DNA of 20,500 bases from an uncultured Chlorobiaceae bacterium (GTDB lineage: Bacteria; Bacteroidota; Chlorobiia; Chlorobiales; Chlorobiaceae). Of the stretch, positions 1 to 7,200 are shown piece by piece (positions within the stretch are counted from its first letter, which is position 1; each line of letters begins with the position of its first letter). The notes beneath the pieces were generated by a model. That model was not told the origin of the DNA and did not search any database. It saw nothing but the letters and a program-made list of their open reading frames with translations. The stretch lies in contig CAIQSY010000208.1 in NCBI GenBank assembly GCA_903874585.1, positions 1 through 20,500 on the forward strand. The letters run 5' to 3'. Both the position numbers and the translations under genes were made by a program.

Positions 1-279
1 ACGCTCTACATTCTTGATGAGCCAACCACAGGGCTGCACTTTCAGGACATACAGCATCTGCTGGAAGTACTGCGGAAACTCGTTGATAAAGGCAACAGCG
101 TCATTATCATTGAGCACAATCTCGATATTATTAAAAACAGCGACTGGATTATCGACATTGGACGGGAGGGCGGCCACGAGGGAGGGATGGTTATTGCAGA
201 AGGAACGCCAGCAGAGGTAGCACAGATGGAGCACTCCTATACCGGAAAGTTTTTGAAGGCTGAGATGAATTTGATGTAA
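1..279 (+). CDS. uvrA: UvrABC excinuclease subunit A, C-terminal end (5' partial)
   Basis: Frame 1 is open from the window edge to a TAA at 277-279, giving the last 92 residues of UvrA, the damage-recognition ATPase of nucleotide excision repair. Directly visible are the Walker B/D-loop segment LDEPTTGLH at the left edge and the H-loop segment IIIEHNLD about 30 residues later. The family's usual tail follows: a DWIIDIG stretch, a glycine-rich turn, and EGTPAEV before a YTGKFLK end. These are the closing elements of the second ABC ATPase domain. The zinc fingers, both Walker A motifs and the ABC signatures lie outside the window. No plus-strand poly-T terminator follows; the hairpin at 319-348 serves the opposite strand better but could stop both. 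The identification is secure because this C-terminal pattern is highly conserved. Confidence 0.95.
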   Translation, partial: TLYILDEPTTGLHFQDIQHLLEVLRKLVDKGNSVIIIEHNLDIIKNSDWIIDIGREGGHEGGMVIAEGTPAEVAQMEHSYTGKFLKAEMNLM

Positions 280-309
280 TAATTGGCCTTACCTCTTCTG
301 ATTCGCTGG

Positions 310-348
310 AAAAAAATACCCGAACAACCGTATAAAAGGTGGTTCGGG
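310..348 (-). terminator. Intrinsic terminator of the 84-residue gene
   Basis: An 11-bp stem (319-329 with 338-348) contains one A-G mismatch and closes an 8-nt loop. Read on the minus strand it is followed by a run of seven T (complement of A at 310-316). It sits 30 bp past the stop of the minus-strand gene at 379-633. On the plus strand it has no T tract, so any stopping of uvrA transcription would be weaker. Confidence 0.8.
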
Positions 349-378
349 CGAACAACGTTGCACAATCAACGGACTTCC

Positions 379-633
379 TCAGGCTGATGCACCATCAATC
401 GCAGGTGGAACTGGTTCATTCTTTTTCAGAATACCATCTTCAACCATCTTGTTCACTGCCTGCGACAACTGATCATGCGTGCGAAGCAGCGCCTGCATGG
501 ACATTGCTACAGCCGCCACAGGACGGAGATTAGCTTTCTCTTTTTCAACCTGGGTGATATTAACCAGATCGAAACGAATAATGCCATCAATCAGTGTAAT
601 GTTTGCAATGCCATCAGTGTAAATCGTTTGCAT
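379..633 (-). CDS. Small conserved-looking protein of unknown function (84 aa)
   Basis: An ATG at 633 is preceded by a good ribosome binding site (AGGGAG, about 8 nt upstream), and the ORF ends 30 bp before a strong intrinsic terminator, so this is very likely a real single-gene unit. The protein has two parts. Residues 1-30 alternate hydrophobic residues (IYTDGIANITLIDGIIRFDL), suggesting two beta strands joined by a turn. Residues 34-70 are a likely helix rich in A, M, L and Q, beginning with an arginine-proline step and ending near a KMVEDG stretch; a proline-rich tail follows. There is no signal peptide, membrane segment or cysteine. The strand-strand-helix layout loosely recalls small proteins of the DUF3467 type, but I cannot claim membership. 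Its only neighbour in this orientation is the tRNA-Val terminator upstream, so context gives no functional clue. Confidence 0.75.
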   Translation of the reverse strand: MQTIYTDGIANITLIDGIIRFDLVNITQVEKEKANLRPVAAVAMSMQALLRTHDQLSQAVNKMVEDGILKKNEPVPPAIDGASA

Positions 634-860
634 ACGACCATCTCCCTTTCAATAAAGTTATGTTTGATTTTTGTTTAGAACCGCATATCGCTGCGAAATA
701 TCAATGTATAACAACCTCACCATTCTTTAAAAAAAATTTGACGGTTTTCTGCGCTTCAACAATTAAAAATTGCAGGGGAATCGTGTTGTGTTATTAATGA
801 GGGAGAATCAACCGATCAAAAGCTGTTCGATGGAGCAAAGCGAAACGGAAAAATGATAGA
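634..860. other. Intergenic stretch without a recognised gene
   Basis: This AT-rich region holds the leader and presumably the promoter of the minus-strand 84-residue gene. A TTATACA-like -10 element can be read on the minus strand, but no convincing -35 accompanies it. The short ORFs in it lack ribosome binding sites and family resemblance. Confidence 0.5.
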
Positions 861-892
861 AAAACAAAAAAGCACAGCGGAAACTGTGCTTT
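861..892 (-). terminator. Strong intrinsic terminator after tRNA-Val
   Basis: A perfect 9-bp stem (AAAGCACAG with CTGTGCTTT, 869-877 and 884-892) has a 6-nt loop and, on the minus strand, is followed by TTTTTTGTTTTT (complement of 861-871). It lies 18 nt past the tRNA 3' end and closes the minus-strand block that includes clpX. Confidence 0.9.
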
Positions 893-909
893 ACAATATC
901 GATAGAGTG

Positions 910-983
910 TGGGCGATAGAAGATTCGAACTTCTGACCTCTACAGTGTCAATGTAGCGCTCTAACCAACTGAGCTAATCGCCC
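910..983 (-). tRNA. tRNA-Val, anticodon GAC
   Basis: The reverse complement folds as a standard 74-nt tRNA. The acceptor stem is GGGCGAT with ATCGCCC. The D arm has GCTC/GAGC around AGTTGGTTA. The anticodon arm is CTACA, loop TTGACAC, TGTAG. The variable loop is 5 nt. The T arm is AGAAG, TTCGAAT, CTTCT, and the discriminator is A. The loop gives anticodon GAC, reading valine GUC (and GUU). The next bases on the tRNA strand are CAC, so the CCA end is not encoded and must be added after transcription. It lies 84 nt downstream of clpX and just upstream of a strong terminator. Confidence 0.97.
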
Positions 984-1015
984 CCCTTTTAATGCTCACG
1001 ATCAATATGGTTTTG

Positions 1016-1043
1016 AATATAGCCTTTCGATCTTAAAACACAA
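1016..1043 (-). promoter_or_regulatory. Possible promoter for tRNA-Val
   Basis: On the minus strand, TTGTGT (1038-1043) and TATATT (1016-1021) are separated by 16 nt, placing a start about 25 nt before the tRNA. The -10 matches 5 of 6 consensus bases, the -35 only 3 of 6. It overlaps a 7-bp inverted repeat (1019-1025 with 1058-1064). The tRNA could equally be cut from a clpX read-through transcript. Confidence 0.35.
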
Positions 1044-1067
1044 AACCCAAAAATTACAGGCTATTTT

Positions 1068-2369
1068 TTACGCCCTTTTCATCTTACAACTCTCACTCGA
1101 TCCATATTCCGGTTCAGCGTTATTCTCTATTGTCTCCGCTGTAATCCGACACTTGTGAGTATTTTTCATCGAGGGAATCTCGAACATAATATCAATCATC
1201 ACACTCTCAAGCACTGAACGAAGTGCACGGGCGCCGGTTCCACGTTCAACAGCAATTTTTACCACTTTGTCGAGCGCCTCATCAGTAAACTCCAGCTCTA
1301 CACCATCCATCTCAAAGAGCTTTTTATACTGCTTGGTGATAGCATTTTTCGGTTCAACCAGAATATTGCGTAAAGCCTCTTCATCAAGCATTTCAAGCGT
1401 CGAAAGAACCGGCAAACGACCAACAAATTCAGGAATCAGCCCATACTCGTGTAAATCATCCTGGCTCACCAGCTTCAGCAGTGCAGGGTCATACCCTACA
1501 TGTTTATTTTTAACCTTGGCACCAAAACCCATTGATGATTTTGAAATTCGTCGTGCAATAAGCTTATCCAGCCCCTCAAATGCTCCGCCGCAAATAAAAA
1601 GAATATTCTTTGTGTTAACGTTAATCAGTGCCTGTTCGGGATGTTTGCGCCCGCCTTTTGGTGGCACACCAACCACCGCACCCTCAAGAATTTTCAACAG
1701 AGCCTGCTGAACACCCTCACCTGACACATCACGAGTGATGGAGACATTGGCCGATTTACGAGCAATTTTATCGATCTCATCAACGTAAATAATGCCACGC
1801 TCGGCACGTTCGAGATTAAAATCAGAAGCATGAAGCAAACGCGCAAGAATGGTCTCAACATCATCACCAACATAGCCAGCTTCCGTGAGCGATGTTGCAT
1901 CAACAATGGAAAACGGAACTTCAAGCAAATTAGCAAGCGTTTGGGCAAGCAGAGTTTTTCCGGTTCCTGTTGGACCAATGAGTAGAATATTACTTTTTTC
2001 AATCACCACATCATCATGTTCCGGATTAACAACTTGAGCGTCTATCCTTTTATAGTGATTGTAAACAGCTACGGCAAGTGACTTTTTAGCACGCTCTTGA
2101 CCCACCACATATTGATCGAGAGCACTCATAATCGCTTTAGGATTGGCCAGACGAGGCTGAAATGGCTCTACAGTAACCCGCTTCTCGTGATGAGAATCAC
2201 CCAACTCTTTGTGTAAAATTTCATGGGATGTTTGTACACACCGATCACAGATGTAAGCATCTGGACCTGCAATCATGCTGTTGACCTCTTGAGAACTTCT
2301 TCCACAAAAAGAGCAGTACACCTGATCAGTTGTACCACTCCCACTTTTTGATCTTCCTTTTATCGCCAT
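1068..2369 (-). CDS. clpX: ATP-dependent Clp protease ATP-binding subunit ClpX
   Basis: This is the AAA+ unfoldase that recognises, unfolds and threads substrates into the ClpP protease in the cytoplasm. The 433 residues match the family's usual length. The N-terminal zinc domain has Cys19, Cys22, Cys41 and Cys44. The AAA+ core has Walker A GPTGTGKT (132-139), the pore-loop GYVGD (165-169), Walker B YVDEID (195-200), the pore-2 segment RKHPEQ (about 241-246) and a sensor-2 GARALRS (379-385). The ClpP-docking loop reads MGF at 280-282 where many homologues have IGF. The usual clpP partner is not adjacent. It lies 56 nt downstream of a DUF4404 gene in the glt block with no terminator between, so it is probably co-transcribed at least in part. 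The ATG at 2369 lacks a strong ribosome binding site but gives the expected N-terminus. Confidence 0.97.
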   Translation of the reverse strand: MAIKGRSKSGSGTTDQVYCSFCGRSSQEVNSMIAGPDAYICDRCVQTSHEILHKELGDSHHEKRVTVEPFQPRLANPKAIMSALDQYVVGQERAKKSLAVAVYNHYKRIDAQVVNPEHDDVVIEKSNILLIGPTGTGKTLLAQTLANLLEVPFSIVDATSLTEAGYVGDDVETILARLLHASDFNLERAERGIIYVDEIDKIARKSANVSITRDVSGEGVQQALLKILEGAVVGVPPKGGRKHPEQALINVNTKNILFICGGAFEGLDKLIARRISKSSMGFGAKVKNKHVGYDPALLKLVSQDDLHEYGLIPEFVGRLPVLSTLEMLDEEALRNILVEPKNAITKQYKKLFEMDGVELEFTDEALDKVVKIAVERGTGARALRSVLESVMIDIMFEIPSMKNTHKCRITAETIENNAEPEYGSSESCKMKRA

Positions 2370-2425
2370 GAAAAAAACACTCGTTCTATAACAAATTAAT
2401 GAAAGTCGCGATCCTGCTATCGCAA

Positions 2426-2695
2426 TTAAAATCCCATCTTTGCAAGACTCTCCAGTACATGCTGAATCGTCATGCTGAGTTTGGGATAATCGGTCTCAAA
2501 ATGGTTGAGTGCGCCATTCATGCGCACCATAAGGGAAGCATCTTCGTGGAGCGTTCCTTTCTTTCCATCCATAAGCCTCTCCATATCAGCTCGAAGAGTC
2601 GTTAAAACACTCTGCGTCGTCTCATCAACCGAATCGACATGTTCTAACTCAACATGCAGAGTATCAAGCAGTTCCTTGAGTTTTTGCTTTTCCAT
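2426..2695 (-). CDS. DUF4404 family small protein
   Basis: An 89-residue, highly charged, mostly helical protein. It starts MEKQKLKELLDTLHVELE, has a central LTTLRADMERLMDG segment, and ends HFETDYPKLSMTIQHVLE plus a short KMGF tail. This order (an acidic LHxEL helix, a middle helix, then a HF..DYPKL segment and a terminal helix) is what I recognise as the DUF4404 pattern, whose function is unknown. No membrane segment, signal peptide or cysteine is present. A good ribosome binding site (GGGAG) precedes the ATG. The gene sits 24 nt after gltD and 56 nt before clpX, both on the same strand, so it is probably part of their transcript. That position alone does not reveal its role; the coiled, charged character would suit an adaptor or scaffold, which is speculation. 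Confidence 0.8.
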   Translation of the reverse strand: MEKQKLKELLDTLHVELEHVDSVDETTQSVLTTLRADMERLMDGKKGTLHEDASLMVRMNGALNHFETDYPKLSMTIQHVLESLAKMGF

Positions 2696-2719
2696 ATCTC
2701 TCCCGCGTTAAACAACTAT

Positions 2720-4195
2720 TTATGGAAGATGAGTTTCGCCCATCAAAAATCTATCACATTCACGAGCAGCCGCTCTGCCTTCATGAATTGCCCACACCAC
2801 AAGACTTTGACCACGCCGAGCATCACCGGCTGCAAAAATATGCTCACGGTTGGTGAGATAATTTTTATCGTTAGCACGAATATTTGAACGTTCATCTTGA
2901 GCAATCTGAAGCTGCTGCAAAAGATGCTCCTCCGGACCAACAAAGCCCATCGCAAGCAGCACCAGATCAGCAGGAATCATCTCTTCAGTACCTGCAACTG
3001 GTTGGGGCACAAACCGACCATGAACCTTTATCCACTCTACTGCCGAAACTTCTACAGCACTCAACACGCCTTGCTCATTAGCAATGAACTTGCACGCTGT
3101 CATGGAATATCGTCTTGGATCTTCGCCCTGAACCGCTGCCGCTTCTTCCTGTCCATAATCGACTTTAAAGACCTTTGGCCACTCTGGCCATGGATTATCT
3201 GACTGGCGATCAACGGGAGGCTTCGGCATAATCTCAAGCTGGAGCACACTCTTGCACCCTTGACGTAACGATGTCGCCACACAATCAGTTCCGGTATCGC
3301 CACCACCAATCACCACCACATGCTTCCCTTTGGCTGAAAGTGCCGGTTCAGTGCTGTCGAGCACCGCTTTCGTGCTGGAACGAAGGAACTCCATCGCAAA
3401 ATGAACACCTGAAATATCGCGATCCTCTATGGGTAAATCGCGAGGTTTTGTTGCGCCAGTGCAGAGCACAACAGCATCAAACTCTTCGAGAAGTTTATCA
3501 GCAGGATAATCAACACCAACATCGGTGCTCTCCATAAAAGCGATACCCTCTTGCCGCATCAACGAAATGCGGCGCTCAACAACAAGTTGTTTGTCGAGCT
3601 TCATATTGGGAATACCATACATCAGCAAACCACCGAGACGATTATCACGCTCAAACACGGTGACACTGTGCCCTGCCTTGTTCAACTGATCAGCGCAGGC
3701 AAGACCCGATGGTCCTGACCCCACAACAGCAACACGTTTACCAGTTCTATGAAGAATCTGTTTCGGTGCAACCCAGTCGTCAGTAAACGCACGCTCAATA
3801 ATCGAATACTCAATATTTTTGATGGTAACCGGTGGCTCAATAATACCAAGCACGCATGAACCTTCACACGGCGCCGGACATACCCGACCAGTGAATTCCG
3901 GGAAATTATTAGTTTTCGCTAACCGCTCGTAAGCATCCTGCCAGAAGCCGTTATAAACCAGATCATTCCATTCCGGTACCAGATTATGAATCGGGCAACC
4001 CATTGTCATACCGCTGAGCATCATGCCTGTATGGCAGTAAGGCGTACCGCAATCCATACAACGGGCACCCTGCTGCTGTAACTCCTCGGCAGACATCTTT
4101 TTATGAAACTCTTGCCAATCCTTTATTCTTTCCAAAGGCAGCCTGTCATCAGGCAATGCCCGCTGGAACTCCATAAAACCTTTAACTTTTCCCAT
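2720..4195 (-). CDS. gltD: Glutamate synthase (NADPH) small subunit
   Basis: This is the beta subunit of GOGAT. It oxidises NAD(P)H and passes electrons through FAD and iron-sulfur clusters to GltB, which makes two glutamates from glutamine and 2-oxoglutarate. The 491 residues are the normal length. An N-terminal double-cluster region has Cys46, Cys49, Cys54 and Cys67, then Cys106, Cys110 and Cys114. The FAD-binding motif VVGSGPSG is at about 157-164, the NAD(P)H motif VIGGGDTG at about 295-302, and the C-terminal AAGDARRGQSLVVWAI segment closes the FAD site. It lies 24 nt after gltB, the classical gltBD order, and 24 nt before the DUF4404 gene. The start at 4195 has little Shine-Dalgarno character, which suits translational coupling to gltB. 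Confidence 0.97.
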   Translation of the reverse strand: MGKVKGFMEFQRALPDDRLPLERIKDWQEFHKKMSAEELQQQGARCMDCGTPYCHTGMMLSGMTMGCPIHNLVPEWNDLVYNGFWQDAYERLAKTNNFPEFTGRVCPAPCEGSCVLGIIEPPVTIKNIEYSIIERAFTDDWVAPKQILHRTGKRVAVVGSGPSGLACADQLNKAGHSVTVFERDNRLGGLLMYGIPNMKLDKQLVVERRISLMRQEGIAFMESTDVGVDYPADKLLEEFDAVVLCTGATKPRDLPIEDRDISGVHFAMEFLRSSTKAVLDSTEPALSAKGKHVVVIGGGDTGTDCVATSLRQGCKSVLQLEIMPKPPVDRQSDNPWPEWPKVFKVDYGQEEAAAVQGEDPRRYSMTACKFIANEQGVLSAVEVSAVEWIKVHGRFVPQPVAGTEEMIPADLVLLAMGFVGPEEHLLQQLQIAQDERSNIRANDKNYLTNREHIFAAGDARRGQSLVVWAIHEGRAAARECDRFLMGETHLP

Positions 4196-4219
4196 ATCAA
4201 CGAGTTAATCTTGTTGGCA

Positions 4220-7200
4220 TTAGTTCCCTGAAACGCGTGCCGGATCGTGAATGTTTTTATAAAATGCTGCCATAACAGCCTCATCACCACTCAATCCTGC
4301 CGCCTCAACCTCTTTCATCGCCTCAAGAGCACGACGGTAATCGTGAGGCATGACTTTAACAAAACGAGCACGAAGTGTGCTTTGATCGGCAAGAATCGCC
4401 TTGCCAAGCTCACTGCCGGTATAACGAATATGGCGCTCAATCATTAACTGCAACTCTGCCATTTCAAGGGGATCATCAATAGCCGATAACGCCACCATCT
4501 CATGGTTGCAATTGGCTGGTAACGAGTCGTCGGCATCGTAAACATACGCCACACCGCCCGACATACCAGCAGCAAAGTTTCTACCTGTTTTGCCAAGAAT
4601 AATCACCATTCCGCCTGTCATATATTCGCAACCGTGATCACCAATTGCCTCAACAACGGCATGCACTCCGCTGTTGCGAACGCAGAACCGCTCACCAGCC
4701 ATTCCACGAATAAATGCCTCACCAGAGGTTGCTCCGTAAAAACCGACGTTGCCAATAATGATATTCTCCTCCGGTACAAAAGAGGCGTCTTGGGATGGAT
4801 AAACGATAATGCGTCCACCAGATAAGCCCTTACCGACATAATCGTTAGCATCACCTTCAAGCTCCAGCGTCATACCATTCGGGATGAATGCGCCAAAACT
4901 TTGTCCTGCTGAACCGGTAAACTTCAGATGAATAGTATCATCAGGCAATCCTTGTGCGCCGTATGCTTTTGTCACTTCATAGCCAACAATGGTACCGACA
5001 ACCCTGTTGGTGTTTCTAATCGGAAGTGTCGCACAAACGTTTTCTTGCCGACGAATAGCCGGCTCACACAGAGCGAGTAAAGCTGTACGGTCAAGACTGT
5101 TATCAAGCCCATGCTCCTGGGTCATGGTGCAGTAACGCTTTTCATGCTCACCAACCTCTGCTTGATAGAGAATCTTTGAAAGGTCAATCCCATGTGCTTT
5201 CCAGTGATTAACCGATTTTTTCATATTGAGAAGATCAGTGCGCCCGACAAGCTCATTGATGGTACGAACTCCAAGACGAGCCATATACTCGCGCACGCCT
5301 TCGGCAAGAAAGCGCATAAAATTCTCCACATGCTCGGGTCTGCCTTTGAAATTCTTGCGAAGTTCAGGGTTCTGAGTAGCAACACCAACAGGGCAAGAGT
5401 CATCCTGGCAGCAACGCATCATAATACAGCCCATCACCACAAGAGTCGTGGTTGCAAAACCAAACTCTTCGGCGCCAAGCATTGCTGCAATAACAATATC
5501 ACGAGCGGTTTTCAACTGACCATCCGTCTCAACAACAATACGGCTGCGGAGATTATTGAGCAACAACGTTTGATGTGCCTCAGCGAGACCAAGCTCCCAC
5601 GGCATACCAGCGTGCATAATACTCGATACTGGTGAAGCACCAGTTCCACCATCATGACCACTAATCAACACCACATCTGCATGTGCTTTAGCAACACCAG
5701 CCGCAATGGTACCAACACCAACGGAAGAAACCAGCTTTACATTGATACGCGCTTCAGGATTAGCATTTTTCAAGTCGTGGATAAGCTGTGCCAAATCCTC
5801 AATCGAATAAATATCGTGATGCGGTGGAGGAGAAATCAGCCCTACGCCCGGCGTTGAATGACGAACCTTGGCAACCCATGGATAGACTTTGGAACCCGGC
5901 AGCTGCCCGCCTTCACCCGGCTTTGCCCCCTGCGCCATCTTAATCTGCAGCTCATTGGCATTAGCAAGATATTCGCTGGTCACACCAAAACGTCCGGAAG
6001 CAACCTGCTTGATTGCCGACATTCTTGAATCACCATTAGCATCTTTTTTAAAACGTGCAGGATCTTCGCCACCCTCACCTGTATTGCTGCGTCCGCCAAG
6101 CCGGTTCATCGCAATAGCAAGGGTTTCATGCGCCTCCTGACTGATAGAGCCATAGGACATCGCGCCAGTTTTAAAGCGCTTCAAAATAGCGTTGACCGAC
6201 TCAACCTCATCGAGCGGTACCGGCTGATCGTTGAACTTGATATCCATCAAACCACGTATAGTGCAGAGATTCTCACTCTGATCGTCAATCAGATGCTCAT
6301 ATTTTTTAAACAACTCATAATTTGAGGTCCGGCACGAGTGCTGCAAAAGATGAATTGCTTCAGGGCTGAAGAGATGGAATTCACCACTATGGCGCCATTT
6401 TCTTTCACCACCAGCCTCAAGCCCGCGATCAACTTTATTACCTGTACGCGGAAAGACCGATTCATGGCGTCTGTGAACCTCTTCAGCCACCACATCAAGC
6501 CCAATCCCCTCAATCCTTGTTGGCGTGCGGGTAAAATAGGCATCAACAAGTTGAGTATTCAAACCAACTGCCTCAAAAATCTGGGAACCACGATAGCTTT
6601 GAATGGTTGAAATGCCCATTTTAGCCATGGTTTTCACCACACCTTTAATACCAGCTTTAACATAATTTTTCACCGCAACCTTCTCATCGAACTTGATGCG
6701 GCCAATCGAAACCAATGAGTGGATAGTTTCAAATGCCAGATAAGGATTCACCGCACCAGCACCATAACTGATCAACATGGCAAAATGGTGCACAGTTCTT
6801 GGTTCTGCCGATTCAAGCACAACGCCAACTTTGGTTCTGAGGCCTGCATTAATCAGGAAATTATGCAGCCCAGACACAGCAAGAAGAGCTGGAATTGGCG
6901 CACGATCACGCTCAAGTTCACCTTTATCAGAGATAATAATAATATTAACACCTGTGTTAATCTCCTGCTCTGCATGACGATACAGGTTGTGCATTGCCGA
7001 CTCAATACCTTTTCCGCCGTCGGCTACCGCATAAAATATCGGTAACGTCACAGCTCTAAACCCGGGTTTATCAATACCACGAATTTTCTCAAGTGCTGAA
7101 TTTGTCAAAATCGGATGAGGCAAGCGAATACGACGGCAATTGACCTCTGTTGGTTCAAGCAAATTACCCTCAGTACCAAGCATCACCGACGTCGAGGTAA

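Noticed and set aside
795..854. 19-codon plus-strand ORF (MREN...) upstream of the tRNA terminator
   Set aside because: Too short, no ribosome binding site, no resemblance to known leader peptides or small proteins.
1267..1710. 147-codon plus-strand ORF opposite clpX
   Set aside because: It is antisense to a conserved gene, is serine-rich as expected of such shadow frames, and has no independent signals.
2403..2426. GCGAT/ATCGC hairpin between the DUF4404 gene and clpX
   Set aside because: Five-bp stem without a downstream T run on the minus strand, so it is not good evidence for termination before clpX.
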